A stretch of DNA of 64,000 nucleotides from an uncultured Candidatus Neoarthromitus sp. (GCA_937890765.1 CALADQ010000026.1:1-64000), one strand, 5' to 3'. Positions 28,150 to 37,416 are shown, numbered from the stretch's first letter. Notes: generated by a model not told the origin, from the sequence alone. Made by a program: numbers and translations.

Positions 28150-28174
28150 ATTCGACAAAAACTAAAAACATCCT
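28150..28174 (-). promoter_or_regulatory. sigmaH-like promoter with overlapping 0A box
   Basis: On the minus strand AGGA (28174-28171) and GAAT (28053+100, i.e. 28153-28150) are 17 bases apart, the sigmaH arrangement. The GAAT lies inside TGTCGAA (28157-28151), an exact core 0A box. Spo0A~P bound here would act directly on the -10 region of its own promoter. Confidence 0.65.
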
Positions 28175-28211
28175 CCTATTTAATAAAATTTTATGTATAT
28201 TTTTCGATAAC

Positions 28212-28240
28212 AAAAACTACATTAACGAATTAATGTAGTT
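28212..28240 (-). terminator. Terminator after spoIVB with UUCG loop
   Basis: The 11-base-pair arms 28215-28225 and 28230-28240 are perfect. On the minus strand the loop is TTCG, a stable tetraloop, followed by TTTTTG. Confidence 0.88.
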
Positions 28241-28243
28241 CAA

Positions 28244-29425
28244 TTAATCAAAAAGATTACTTTCTTTAAGCATCCATTCAATGTATATTCCATATCCAGT
28301 ATCAGGTTTGTTAACTAAAACATGTGTTACAGCTCCAATAATTTTGTTGTTTTGTATTATTGGACTTCCACTCATTCCTTGAACAATTCCTCCAGTCTTC
28401 TCTAAAAGTTCTGGGTCTGTAACTTTAATCACCATACTTTTAGAACTCGGATTATCTTGTTGAAGTAATTTTTCGATAACAACATCATAAGCTTTAGGTT
28501 CATTTTCTATTGTTGAAATTATTTGTGCTGGGCCTTCTTTAATTTCATCTTTCAAAGCAATACTCATTTTTTCACCATAAAAATTTTCCAAACTATATTC
28601 CCCAAAAATTCCATACTTAGTATTGTGAATTACATTACCTAACTTTATGTCATCATTTATAAAAACTCCTTTTAACTCTCCTGGATTTCCTTTTTCTCCT
28701 CTTTTCACATTTACTATAGACGAATTAACAATATTGCCTTTACTTATTTTAATGACATCACCAGTATCAACATCTGTTATAGGATGACCTAATGCTCCAT
28801 ATATTCCTGTATTTGGATCAATAAAAGTTACCGTTCCAATTCCCGCTGTTGAATCTCTAACCCACAATCCTATTTTACTTTTTCCGTCTTCTGTTCTTAT
28901 GGGCTTAATCTTTTTGTATAAAATTTTTCCATCTCGCTCTAATTTAACATCTATCTCTTCATCATCAAGAGAATTTAAAGTTTCAGCTAAAAATTCAGAA
29001 GATTCTATTTTCACATCATTGATTGATAAAATTATATCTCCCAAATTTATTCCGCTTTCTTTTGAAGGACTATATGGTTTTTGTTCTTCATTTTCTATAT
29101 CAGAGAATCCAACTACAAAAGGACCATTTGTTTGAAGTTTTATACCAACGACATTACCACCAGGGTACAACTTAATTTCTTTTGGAACTGCCATAACCTC
29201 GACAGTTTTTATTTTAAATCCTAAAAATTCTGCGTCATACTCTGATATGTTGTCGTACATTTTCTTTAAAGAATAATTAACTACACCTTTGTTTGATTTA
29301 AAATTAGTTCCATCTCTTAGAAAAATTACCTCTGGAATACTTACGAATACAGAGGCTATATATAAAAACAATACTAATATAGGAGTAAATATTGCGAAAA
29401 TTTTAAGAAAGTTTTTTATCCGCAC
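28244..29425 (-). CDS. spoIVB: SpoIVB sporulation signalling serine peptidase
   Basis: A 393-residue S55-family protease that in Bacillus is secreted from the forespore to trigger sigmaK activation. One N-terminal membrane anchor (about 8-30), a PDZ domain (about 105-180) and the peptidase domain. The catalytic set is predicted as His214 (GHPITD), Asp337 (VTDPEL) and Ser352 (GMSGSP), with spacing like the Bacillus enzyme. The start is GTG at 29425, seven bases after GGAGG. It is bounded by terminators on both sides, so it probably has its own forespore promoter, which I could not identify. Confidence 0.96.
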   Translation of the reverse strand: MRIKNFLKIFAIFTPILVLFLYIASVFVSIPEVIFLRDGTNFKSNKGVVNYSLKKMYDNISEYDAEFLGFKIKTVEVMAVPKEIKLYPGGNVVGIKLQTNGPFVVGFSDIENEEQKPYSPSKESGINLGDIILSINDVKIESSEFLAETLNSLDDEEIDVKLERDGKILYKKIKPIRTEDGKSKIGLWVRDSTAGIGTVTFIDPNTGIYGALGHPITDVDTGDVIKISKGNIVNSSIVNVKRGEKGNPGELKGVFINDDIKLGNVIHNTKYGIFGEYSLENFYGEKMSIALKDEIKEGPAQIISTIENEPKAYDVVIEKLLQQDNPSSKSMVIKVTDPELLEKTGGIVQGMSGSPIIQNNKIIGAVTHVLVNKPDTGYGIYIEWMLKESNLFD

Positions 29426-29465
29426 TTTAATTCCTCCTTCTTTTACAAAACAATTTATAAATAGA

Positions 29466-29498
29466 CAAAAAAATCACGAGCAAATACGCTCATGATTT
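29466..29498 (-). terminator. Terminator after recN
   Basis: The arms 29471-29481 and 29488-29498 pair with one C-A mismatch and a 6-base loop. A T7 run follows on the minus strand. Confidence 0.82.
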
Positions 29499-29526
29499 AT
29501 TGTTCCATTTTAAAATTATTTTTATT

Positions 29527-31191
29527 CTATGATTTTTTGTTACCAATAAGTTCCCTCGCACTTATGTAAGCGCTTTCTGTAACATTTTCACCGCCAATCA
29601 TTTTGGCAATCTCATTTATTTTTTCATCAAAATTTATAATTGAAATATTGGTAAAAGTTTTTCCGTTTTCAATTTTTTTTGTGGCTAAATAATGATTATC
29701 AGATAAACTTGCTATTTGTGGAAGATGAGTTATACAAAAAACTTGGCAACGTGAAGAAAGATAATACATTTTTTCTCCAACTTTGCGTGCAACCTTTCCA
29801 CTAACTCCCGTATCAATTTCATCAAAAATTATTCCGGCTATAGGTTCCTTACCTATAAAAACTATTTTTAAAGCTAACATTATTCTTGAAAGCTCACCAC
29901 CTGAAACAATTTGTGATAAATTTTTCAGAGGCTCGCCCTTGTTTGTGGATATGAAAAAATTCACATTGTCGTTTCCAAATTGACTAAATTCCGAATCCTT
30001 TTCTACAAAAATTTTAAAACTTATATTTTCCATTCCCATATAGTTTAATTCCAAAATAATTTCATCTTCAATTCTTCTAGCATATTGTTTTCTAATCTCA
30101 CTTATTTTATTCCCTTCAACGACTAATTTTTCATACAATTCATTTTCTTTATCTTGAAAACTTTTTAAAATAGATTCTTGATTAAGAACCTCATCTAAAA
30201 AATTATTTAATTCGCATTTGTAATCCAAAAGTTCTTTAACAAAATTTTTATCAAACTTTCTTTTAAGCGAATTTAACAAATATATTCTCGAATTTATTTC
30301 ATCAAATTCATTTAAATCAAAATGCACATTACTTTCAATTTCTTTTACATCATTACACAAACTTTCAATCTCATAATAAATTTCTTCAAATTTATTTGCA
30401 ATAGAATCAATGTCATCTAAAATGTGTCCAACACTTCGCAAAGATTTAATTACATTCATAAGATTAGAACAAATATTATTGTGCTCATTGTAATTCAAAC
30501 AATCCAAAACCGAATTCAAACTCTTGCTAATTTTTTCTCCGTTGTTCAAAAGTTTTAATTTTGCTTCAAGCTCAACATCCTCGCCTTCAATTAAGCAAGC
30601 CTTATCAAGTTCATCGATTTGAAATTTTACATATTCAATGTAACTTTGATTTAAATCTTTATTTTTAATTTGAACAATTTTATCTTTAACTTCGTTCCAT
30701 TCTCTAAAAATTTTTAAATAATTTGAGAAATCCAAATTATCGCCTATGTATTTATCCAAATAATTTATGTGTTTGCTGTTGTTTAACAATTCATAATTTT
30801 GGTGTTGAGTATGTATATCCATCAAATATTTTGATATTAATTTTAAAACATTATTCGTTACAACTTTTCCATTTATTCTAACGATACTTTTTCCATTTAA
30901 ATGCCCTTCACGTCTTATAAACAAATAATCATTTAAAGCAATTCCATTTTCTTCAATGATTTCATTTATTTTTTCATGATTAATATCAAAAATTGCCTCA
31001 ACAATAGTTTTACATTCTCCATTTCTAACAATATTTTTGTTAAATTTAAATCCTAAAATAAAACACATTGCATCAATCAATATGGATTTACCCGAACCAG
31101 TTTCTCCAGATATAACAGAAAACCCCCGTTTAAATTCTAAATGAAGGTTTTCTATCAAAGCAAAATTTTCAATTTTCATTTCTTTTAACAT
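29527..31191 (-). CDS. recN: DNA repair protein RecN
   Basis: A 554-residue SMC-like ATPase in double-strand-break repair. Walker A is GETGSGKS near residue 35, long coiled-coil arms fill the middle, and the signature VSGGELSRIMLALK and Walker B GIIFDEIDTG are near the C-terminus. Length is normal. ATG start after an AGGGG SD overlapping the argR end. Last gene of the nusB-to-recN operon. Confidence 0.97.
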   Translation of the reverse strand: MLKEMKIENFALIENLHLEFKRGFSVISGETGSGKSILIDAMCFILGFKFNKNIVRNGECKTIVEAIFDINHEKINEIIEENGIALNDYLFIRREGHLNGKSIVRINGKVVTNNVLKLISKYLMDIHTQHQNYELLNNSKHINYLDKYIGDNLDFSNYLKIFREWNEVKDKIVQIKNKDLNQSYIEYVKFQIDELDKACLIEGEDVELEAKLKLLNNGEKISKSLNSVLDCLNYNEHNNICSNLMNVIKSLRSVGHILDDIDSIANKFEEIYYEIESLCNDVKEIESNVHFDLNEFDEINSRIYLLNSLKRKFDKNFVKELLDYKCELNNFLDEVLNQESILKSFQDKENELYEKLVVEGNKISEIRKQYARRIEDEIILELNYMGMENISFKIFVEKDSEFSQFGNDNVNFFISTNKGEPLKNLSQIVSGGELSRIMLALKIVFIGKEPIAGIIFDEIDTGVSGKVARKVGEKMYYLSSRCQVFCITHLPQIASLSDNHYLATKKIENGKTFTNISIINFDEKINEIAKMIGGENVTESAYISARELIGNKKS

Positions 31192-31203
31192 TAAAAAATT
31201 CCC

Positions 31204-31668
31204 CTAGCTTTTCATAAGCTTATTTATTTTATTTTGTATGTGAATTATGGATTTTTCATTTCTCACAAGAACGAAAATCGTATTATCTCCTGCTATATTC
31301 CCTGCTATCTCATCTATGTTAAGAGAATCTATAACTTCACCAACAACAGACGCAGCTCCAGGCAAAGTTCTTATCACTAAAAATTTATCAATAGCTTCCA
31401 TTGACAAAATACTACTTGCAACTATATTTTTATATTTTTCAATTTTCTTGGCTTCCTGAATATCTTTGTCATCCAAAATTCCGTACTTGTACGTACCAAA
31501 ATTTGTAGAAACTTTTATCAATCGCAAAAGTTTTATATCTCTTGATACAGTTGCTTGCGTTACATCAAAACCAGCACTCCTTAATTCGTCAGCCAACTCT
31601 TCTTGCGTTTCAATATCTTTATTCTTTATAATATCAATAATTTTTTCATGCCGTTTATTTTTCAACAT
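31204..31668 (-). CDS. argR: Arginine repressor ArgR/AhrC
   Basis: A 154-residue regulator. The N-terminal winged helix (TQEELADELRSAGFDVTQATVSRD, split by the wing) binds ARG boxes. The C-terminal domain with GNIAGDNTIFVLVRN forms the arginine-binding hexamer interface. It is placed between nadK and recN as in other Firmicutes. No arginine biosynthesis genes lie in this window, so its targets must be elsewhere. ATG start with AAAGGAT SD. Confidence 0.95.
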   Translation of the reverse strand: MLKNKRHEKIIDIIKNKDIETQEELADELRSAGFDVTQATVSRDIKLLRLIKVSTNFGTYKYGILDDKDIQEAKKIEKYKNIVASSILSMEAIDKFLVIRTLPGAASVVGEVIDSLNIDEIAGNIAGDNTIFVLVRNEKSIIHIQNKINKLMKS

Positions 31669-31692
31669 ACATGCAATCCTTTCATTGCAGAT

Positions 31693-32511
31693 TTAAATTC
31701 TATTAATTAATTTTTCTCTAAGAACATGATAATAATCATAAAAATCAAACCTAACAATCGAGCAACTTTTTTGAAATTTACGAATTTTAAAAATGTTCTT
31801 TTCTTCAAGTACTTCACGCTTTTGTCCATCAACTACAATATAATAACTATCTCTAACTCCATCTATCCCCAAAGTTATCGTGCTATCAGAACTAATCACC
31901 AAACTTTTTGCATTCAGCGAATGCGGACAAATTGGAGTTATAATTATGGATTCAATGTTTGGAGAAACAATAGGTCCACCCGCCGATAAAGAATAAGCAG
32001 TCGAACCAGTTGGAGTTGCAATTATTAATCCATCTCCTGAAAAAGTATTATAATATTTATCGTCTATAAAAATTTTAAACTTAACCAACCCCGACAAAGG
32101 AAGTCGCGTTACAACAATATCATTTAATGAAATATATTTGTTTTCGTCATCGCCCCAAAATCCTTCAAGCATAATTCGCTTTTCTATATAAAATTTATTA
32201 TCTTTTATACAATCAATAGCAAATTCCACATCTTTAATTTCAACACTTGACAAAAATCCAAGAGTTCCATAATTAACACCTATTATTGGAATTTCACATT
32301 CTCCCAAAACACGAACGTTTCCCAATATAGTGCCATCTCCACCAATAATAAATAAGAAGGACAATCTTTCCTTTTCTTGATTTAAATTTTTCGAATCAAG
32401 AAATATTTTTATCTCGCAATCGTAAAACTTTTCTCTCAAGTGCTCACAAATTTTTTTCAAAATAATTTCATAGCTAGGCTTTGTTGTATTAACAGCTATT
32501 CCAAACACCAT
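31693..32511 (-). CDS. nadK: NAD kinase
   Basis: A 272-residue ATP-dependent kinase making NADP from NAD. The GGDGT motif ([11 protein letters not shown]) and the NAD-binding [16 protein letters not shown] are intact. Cytoplasmic and of normal length. It sits 24 bases upstream of argR and 12 bases downstream of tlyA, in one operon. ATG start with AAGGAG SD. Confidence 0.96.
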   Translation of the reverse strand: MVFGIAVNTTKPSYEIILKKICEHLREKFYDCEIKIFLDSKNLNQEKERLSFLFIIGGDGTILGNVRVLGECEIPIIGVNYGTLGFLSSVEIKDVEFAIDCIKDNKFYIEKRIMLEGFWGDDENKYISLNDIVVTRLPLSGLVKFKIFIDDKYYNTFSGDGLIIATPTGSTAYSLSAGGPIVSPNIESIIITPICPHSLNAKSLVISSDSTITLGIDGVRDSYYIVVDGQKREVLEEKNIFKIRKFQKSCSIVRFDFYDYYHVLREKLINRI

Positions 32512-32523
32512 AAAATTTTCTCC

Positions 32524-33342
32524 TTAATTAAAATTTCGTTCATCATGGGCTTGATTTACAACATTCCATATAAAATCATCGTCAATAAAACATTCTTGAG
32601 ATTCTTTAGACAAATGTACAAGAAATTCAACATTTCCATTTCCACCTTTAATAGGAGAAAATGTTAAATTCAAAATTCCAAACCCTTTTACTAAAGAAAA
32701 ATCTAAAATTTTACGCACAACTTCAAAATGAACTTGCGAATCTTTAACAATTCCTTTTTTATTAACTTTACCTTTTCCCGCCTCAAATTGAGGTTTAATT
32801 AAAGCAACTATTTCGCCATTATCACAAAGCAAACTAAAAACTTTTTCCAAAACTTTTTCCAAAGAAATAAATGATACGTCTATAGTTGCAAAATCTCCTT
32901 TAACTCCAAATTGATTTTCTTCAACATACCTAACATTTGTCCTCTCAAAAACTTCAACTCTTTCATCTACTCGAAGTTTATAATCGAGTTGTCCATATCC
33001 AACATCAATCGCAAAAATTTTTTTCGCACCTTCTTTAAGCATGCAATCAGTAAATCCACCAGTAGAAGCCCCAATATCAAAACAAACTTTATCAACTAAA
33101 TTTATTTCAAATTCGTGTATAGCTTTTTTCAATTTCGCACCAGCACGACTAACATAATCATTAACTTTTTTATTTAAAATTTCTATATCAACAAATTCAT
33201 TTAATTTTTCTCCAGGCTTAAATATTTTTAACCCATTAACCAAAACATTTCCACACATAATGTTTGTACGCGAAACTTGTCTTGAATAATAAAAACCTCT
33301 TTCAACCAAAATTACATCCAATCTTTTTTTAGTTTCACTCAT
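32524..33342 (-). CDS. tlyA: TlyA-family rRNA 2'-O-methyltransferase
   Basis: About 272 residues. An N-terminal S4 RNA-binding domain (1-60; RLDVILVERG) is fused to an FtsJ-like methyltransferase with the SAM-binding FDIGASTGGFTDCML. TlyA proteins methylate 16S and 23S rRNA riboses; the hemolysin label in databases is historic. The start is the ATG at 33342 or the TTG at 33345, both directly after the ispA stop, so the genes are coupled. Confidence 0.93.
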   Translation of the reverse strand: MSETKKRLDVILVERGFYYSRQVSRTNIMCGNVLVNGLKIFKPGEKLNEFVDIEILNKKVNDYVSRAGAKLKKAIHEFEINLVDKVCFDIGASTGGFTDCMLKEGAKKIFAIDVGYGQLDYKLRVDERVEVFERTNVRYVEENQFGVKGDFATIDVSFISLEKVLEKVFSLLCDNGEIVALIKPQFEAGKGKVNKKGIVKDSQVHFEVVRKILDFSLVKGFGILNLTFSPIKGGNGNVEFLVHLSKESQECFIDDDFIWNVVNQAHDERNFN

Positions 33343-33345
33343 CAA

Positions 33346-34215
33346 TTAAAATTTCCTACTCAACATAAATTTTGTAAAATCAATTAATCCCGAAGTATCC
33401 CGTCCTAAAGAATTCAAAACACCAATAGCCCTATCATTTAACTCTTCACAAATTTCTCTACAACGATCAATCCCGTACAAATCAACATAAGTAAATTTAT
33501 TATTTCGTTCATCGCTTTTTGAACTTTTACCAAGCGTAATAGTATCCGAAGTTTTGTCCAAAACATCATCAATTATTTGAAAAACCATTCCAATATAATA
33601 ACCATACTCAGAAAGTTTATTTATTTCATCATCGTTCGCTTCACCAACATAAGCTGCCGCCAAAACACAAGCTTTAAGTAAAGACGCTGTTTTACTTCTG
33701 TTTATGTAATTCAAAGTTTCTTCATCAAGCTCAATACCTTTTGTATTTATGTCAACAGCCTGTCCGCCAATCATTCCATCACAATCAATGCTCTTTGCAA
33801 TTATATAAGTTGCATAAAGTGTATTTGCTCCATTTTTAATAGAAAACTCTATCATATTTTTAAACGCTTCTGTTAAAAGACCATCTCCTGCTAAAAGAGC
33901 TATACCTTCATTAAACTTTATATGATTAGTTAAATTTCCCCTACGCAACATGTCATTATCCATACAAGGTAAATCATCGTGTATTAAAGAATAAGTGTGT
34001 ATCATCTCAAGACAACAAGCAAAATTAATAAGTTCTTGATAATTGTTTTTGAAAAGAGAATATGTATACAAGAACAAAATAGGCCTAATTCTTTTTCCAC
34101 CAGTATTAAGACTATAACGCATAGAATCGTATATTATTTTGTTTAATCCTTGCTTTCCATCAAATAATTTACTAATCCTGTAATCAATTTCTTGCTTTAA
34201 ATAATCAAAATTCAT
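33346..34215 (-). CDS. ispA: Polyprenyl (farnesyl/geranyl) diphosphate synthase
   Basis: A 289-residue class I prenyltransferase that condenses isopentenyl diphosphate units. The first Asp-rich motif DDLPCMDND and second motif QIIDDVLD are both present, with the chain-length region upstream of the first. Product C15 or C20 is not certain from sequence. In the same position in Bacillus lies ispA; dxs, which follows it there, is absent here. ATG start with an AAGGGAG SD. Confidence 0.95.
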   Translation of the reverse strand: MNFDYLKQEIDYRISKLFDGKQGLNKIIYDSMRYSLNTGGKRIRPILFLYTYSLFKNNYQELINFACCLEMIHTYSLIHDDLPCMDNDMLRRGNLTNHIKFNEGIALLAGDGLLTEAFKNMIEFSIKNGANTLYATYIIAKSIDCDGMIGGQAVDINTKGIELDEETLNYINRSKTASLLKACVLAAAYVGEANDDEINKLSEYGYYIGMVFQIIDDVLDKTSDTITLGKSSKSDERNNKFTYVDLYGIDRCREICEELNDRAIGVLNSLGRDTSGLIDFTKFMLSRKF

Positions 34216-34216
34216 A

Positions 34217-34423
34217 CTAATCTCCCTTAAAAGATGATTCTATATATTCAACTTTACCTTCCAAATCTTTTATAAAACCACTCAACTCATTACAAAGTTC
34301 GATTCCACTTTTATATTTTTCAAAAATAGCCTCAAGAGATAAATCACCTTTATCAAGTTCTTTGACTATTTTGTCAAGCAAACTAAGTTTTTGTTCAAAA
34401 GTCAAACTTTCTATTCTACTCAC
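34217..34423 (-). CDS. xseB: Exonuclease VII small subunit
   Basis: About 68 residues, helical and charged, with the typical FEQKLSLLDKIVKELDKGDLSL opening (shown here across its first turns). It assembles on XseA to form exonuclease VII. The likely start is GTG at 34423, overlapping the last codons of xseA by eight bases. A longer in-frame ATG start at 34459 would add 12 residues inside xseA and has no SD; typical XseB proteins lack such an extension. Confidence 0.9.
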   Translation of the reverse strand: MSRIESLTFEQKLSLLDKIVKELDKGDLSLEAIFEKYKSGIELCNELSGFIKDLEGKVEYIESSFKGD

Positions 34424-35621
34424 CGTCCTCTTTCGTAAAAATACCTTTAACGCTTCCATCTTTAAAAATCAAAGAAATTTTTTGGAAATCCGGAACATCA
34501 TTATAACTTTTTATGAATTTGGATTTTTCATCACAAACCAAAACGAAACCTTTATTTAAAATTTCACTAAAATTATTTTTCTGCAAAGAAATTTTCAAAT
34601 CATTCAAAACTTCCTTAAAATTATTAAGATTATTTTTCACAATAAAATTTAATTTAGAAAAGGAATCCTTAACAAAAATTTTTTTATCTCCCAAAACTTT
34701 AGAAGGCGAATGAGCTGATACAAAAATTCTATTCTCTAAAATTTTATTTTTTAAAATCTCAATACGATTTTTCATAATTCTATTCAAAGAATTCCTCAAA
34801 TCACTCAAAGAATTTTCCAAATCTTCCATATTAGGAATACAAATTTCTGCTGCAGCTGTTGGCGTCGATGCTCTTAAATCGCTAACAAAATCACAAATCG
34901 TAAAATCAGTTTCATGTCCAACTCCACTTACAATTGGAATTTCAGATTTAAAAATTTCGTCAGCAAGCACCTCATTATTAAACGGTGCTAAATCCTCAAA
35001 TGAGCCACCGCCCCTAGCAATAATAATAACATCAACATTTTTTTCAATATTAAAGTAATGTATACCTTGAACAATATCCTTGTACGCTTCATCACCTTGA
35101 ACAAGAGAATTAAAAATTTTAAAATTCACAAAAGAATTTTTCCTATTTGAAACACCAATAATATCTTTTATAACAGACCCTGTAAAAGAAGTTATAACTC
35201 CAATATTAAAACAAACTTTAGGTATAGGCTTCTTGTTAGAATCATCAAAATATCCCTTTTCTTCCAATGATTTTTTCAAAATTTCAAACTTTTTATACTC
35301 ATCCCCTAACCCTTGTCTTTCTATTAAATAACAAAATATTTGATAACTTCCCTCTTTTCCATAAACAGAAATTCTTCCTACGATATCAACTTTTTCTCCA
35401 TCTTGAATTTCAAAATTTAAATTCTTGACATAATCTCCGAACACAACACAATTAATTTTACAATTATCATCTACAAGAGAAAAATAAATATTTCCATTTG
35501 TGTGATATTTTAAATTAGAAACTTCACCCTCAATATTTACATTTGAAAGAAGTATATCACTTTCTAAACTAACTTTTATATAATTGGTTAAAGAAGTTAC
35601 ATTAAATTTTTTCAATCTCAT
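34416..35621 (-). CDS. xseA: Exonuclease VII large subunit
   Basis: A 401-residue nuclease subunit. An OB fold at the N-terminus (VNIEGEVSNLKYHTNGNIYF region) is followed by the catalytic domain with VIIARGGGSFEDLAPFN and SGVGHETDFTI, then a coiled coil. It degrades single-stranded DNA. The ATG is 15 bases from the nearest GAGG, so initiation may rely on coupling to nusB just upstream. Normal length for the family. Confidence 0.96.
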   Translation of the reverse strand: MRLKKFNVTSLTNYIKVSLESDILLSNVNIEGEVSNLKYHTNGNIYFSLVDDNCKINCVVFGDYVKNLNFEIQDGEKVDIVGRISVYGKEGSYQIFCYLIERQGLGDEYKKFEILKKSLEEKGYFDDSNKKPIPKVCFNIGVITSFTGSVIKDIIGVSNRKNSFVNFKIFNSLVQGDEAYKDIVQGIHYFNIEKNVDVIIIARGGGSFEDLAPFNNEVLADEIFKSEIPIVSGVGHETDFTICDFVSDLRASTPTAAAEICIPNMEDLENSLSDLRNSLNRIMKNRIEILKNKILENRIFVSAHSPSKVLGDKKIFVKDSFSKLNFIVKNNLNNFKEVLNDLKISLQKNNFSEILNKGFVLVCDEKSKFIKSYNDVPDFQKISLIFKDGSVKGIFTKEDGE

Positions 35622-35628
35622 AAATTTT

Positions 35629-36072
35629 CTAATTGTCCTCTAAAATAATATCCTTAATAGAATTTAAAACCCCATTTACGTAAGCAACAGACTTATCACT
35701 TCCATATTTTTTCACAAGTTCCAACGCTTCATTAATAGCAATTCTAGGATTCAAAGAATTAAATTTCATTTCATAAGTAGCAAGCCTAAGAACTGACAAA
35801 TCAATTTTAGATAAACGTTCAAGCTTCCACTTTTTCAAATTTCTTTGTATAAGCTCATCAATTTCAAGCTGATTAAACTTTATTCCACTCAAAACATCCA
35901 AACAAAATTCTCTATTTAGAAACTTCACATCTATTCCATAATCATTTTTTTCAAACTCTAATTTAAAATCTTCAACAACTTCTTCATAATCATCAATCTT
36001 CTTTTTATTATCAAAACTCAACCAAAATAAAATTTGTAAAACAATCTCTCGTGATTTGCTTCTATTACCCAT
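35629..36072 (-). CDS. nusB: Transcription antitermination factor NusB
   Basis: About 147 residues. The sequence opens SREIVLQILF and ends with AINEALELVKKYG and YVNGVLNSI, the standard NusB helices that bind boxA RNA with NusE. First gene of the operon running to recN. The ATG at 36072 gives the typical MGNRSKSRE start; an in-frame TTG at 36084 is possible and neither has a strong SD. A promoter is at 36151-36178. Confidence 0.94.
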   Translation of the reverse strand: MGNRSKSREIVLQILFWLSFDNKKKIDDYEEVVEDFKLEFEKNDYGIDVKFLNREFCLDVLSGIKFNQLEIDELIQRNLKKWKLERLSKIDLSVLRLATYEMKFNSLNPRIAINEALELVKKYGSDKSVAYVNGVLNSIKDIILEDN

Positions 36073-36150
36073 AACTAATTTCAAAATCCAGTTAATTCAA
36101 TAACCGTTTTCCCTTACCTTTCAACTTTATTTAAAGAACTTTGTTTTAAG

Positions 36151-36178
36151 ATTATACCATAAATTATTAACATTTAAA
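36151..36178 (-). promoter_or_regulatory. Promoter of the nusB-recN operon
   Basis: The minus strand has TTTAAA (36178-36173), a 16-base spacer and TATAAT (36156-36151) with an extended TGG just before it. About 80 bases upstream of nusB. Confidence 0.5.
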
Positions 36179-36210
36179 TTATTAAAACAAAATTTCCAAA
36201 ATAAATTTGC

Positions 36211-36242
36211 ACAAAAAATCACTTTCCAAAAAGAAAGTGACA
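36211..36242 (-). terminator. Terminator after PTS IIA gene
   Basis: TCACTTTC (36219-36226) pairs perfectly with GAAAGTGA (36233-36240). A T6 run follows on the minus strand. Confidence 0.88.
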
Positions 36243-36251
36243 AAACTAAAT

Positions 36252-36578
36252 TTAACCTAAATTGTTATTAAATAATTTTTTGTAAAGCTCAATAAATTCT
36301 GTAGCAATTATTTTAAAACTCTCCGCACTCATAAGCTGATCTTCAGCATGCATCAAAATTAAACTGAAAGGAGTCCTTTCTCCACTTGCTTCTCTACTTA
36401 CTAAATCAGAATGAGCTTTGTGACCAGCGTTGAAAGCTTCCACGCCATTTGCAATAGATTTTTCTGCAGAATCAAAATCATACTTTTTAGCAAAAGCAAT
36501 AGCTTCTATATAATAAGAACGTGCACTCCCAACATTAGATATAATTTCAAAGCTCTTCAACTCCAAATCATCACTCAT
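36252..36578 (-). CDS. PTS lactose/chitobiose-family IIA protein
   Basis: About 108 residues, helical. The phospho-acceptor should be His77 in LILMHAEDQLM, matching the family MHxxDHLM motif, with the second His replaced by Gln. REASGERTPFS before it is also conserved. The start is the ATG at 36578, seven bases after GGAGGG. It follows the IIB gene with no IIC gene nearby, so the pair must use a membrane partner from elsewhere or act in regulation. Confidence 0.88.
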   Translation of the reverse strand: MSDDLELKSFEIISNVGSARSYYIEAIAFAKKYDFDSAEKSIANGVEAFNAGHKAHSDLVSREASGERTPFSLILMHAEDQLMSAESFKIIATEFIELYKKLFNNNLG

Positions 36579-36596
36579 TAAATTACCCTCCAAAAA

Positions 36597-36893
36597 TTAA
36601 TACGACAAACATCCCTGCAATATTTTTTTGCAATTCATAGAACTATAATCATTCAAATCAATCAAAAGAATCGGTTTTTGATTATTAACCATTTTATTTA
36701 ATTTGTTAAGCAAATACCTAACTTGAGGTGCTAACAAAATAATATCAGCTTTAACGACTTCTTCCTTTAAAGTCGCATCTCCAGCATGCCAAATATTTGC
36801 ATCAAAATTTATGGACTTAGCAAACTTTTTCATTCTCAACACCAACATATTAGTTGACATACCTGAAGAACAAACCAACAAAATATTTTTCAT
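36597..36893 (-). CDS. PTS lactose/chitobiose-family IIB protein
   Basis: A 98-residue protein with phospho-acceptor Cys8 in LLVCSSGMST, the IIB-Lac signature, and IILLAPQVRYLL, also conserved. It would take phosphate from the adjacent IIA and pass it to a beta-linked disaccharide during transport. No IIC gene lies within the window. ATG start after AGGGG. It lies between asp23 and the IIA gene. Confidence 0.9.
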   Translation of the reverse strand: MKNILLVCSSGMSTNMLVLRMKKFAKSINFDANIWHAGDATLKEEVVKADIILLAPQVRYLLNKLNKMVNNQKPILLIDLNDYSSMNCKKILQGCLSY

Positions 36894-36958
36894 AAAACCA
36901 TACCCCTACTCTCAAATTAAAACATAATCAAAATATTTTTTAAAACAGAATTAAATTT

Positions 36959-37300
36959 TTATTCAGAAGGTTTGCTGAAAACTTTTTGAACATAAACATT
37001 TATTTCATGGATTTTCACACCAGCAAATGTCTCTATTTGATTTTTAACATTTTCTTGTAATTCTCTAACAACTTGTGGAATTTTAACTCCATAATCAACC
37101 GCAACACTTATATCAATATTTGTTGTGTTGTTATCAACTGTAACTTTAATACCTTTAGACACAACTTTTTTGCTAAAAGATGCGTTCCCATTACTAAAAC
37201 CAAATAGTGGATATATTCCTTTAATATTACTTGCAGCGATTCCTGCTATTACTGTTATAACATCATCAGATATTTTAATAACACCAATACTATTGTTCAT
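36959..37300 (-). CDS. Asp23/Gls24-family envelope protein
   Basis: About 113 residues of the Asp23 fold (VDYGVKIPQVVRELQENVKNQIETFAG split across its helix). These proteins are abundant, cytoplasmic and often linked to membrane or cell-wall stress; the exact role is unknown. The start is the ATG at 37300 with GAGGAG eight bases upstream; an earlier ATG at 37318 is within the SD region. A TATAAT 25 bases upstream suggests its own promoter. The PTS IIB/IIA pair follows in the same transcript. Confidence 0.88.
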   Translation of the reverse strand: MNNSIGVIKISDDVITVIAGIAASNIKGIYPLFGFSNGNASFSKKVVSKGIKVTVDNNTTNIDISVAVDYGVKIPQVVRELQENVKNQIETFAGVKIHEINVYVQKVFSKPSE

Positions 37301-37369
37301 ATACTCCACTCCTCTCAAGATACTTTCCTAATTATATCAAATCATTATTTGTAATTCTATATTTATTTT

Positions 37370-37410
37370 AACAAAAAACTGCTAACTTAAAACCAAAATT
37401 AGCAGTTAAA
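37370..37410 (-). terminator. Terminator after spoIIIA operon
   Basis: AACTGCTAA (37377-37385) pairs with TTAGCAGTT (37399-37407). TTTTTTG follows on the minus strand. Confidence 0.85.
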
Positions 37411-37416
37411 TTTAAA

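Noticed and set aside
34424..34459. Longer start for xseB
   Set aside because: It lies inside xseA, lacks an SD and adds residues not typical of the family.
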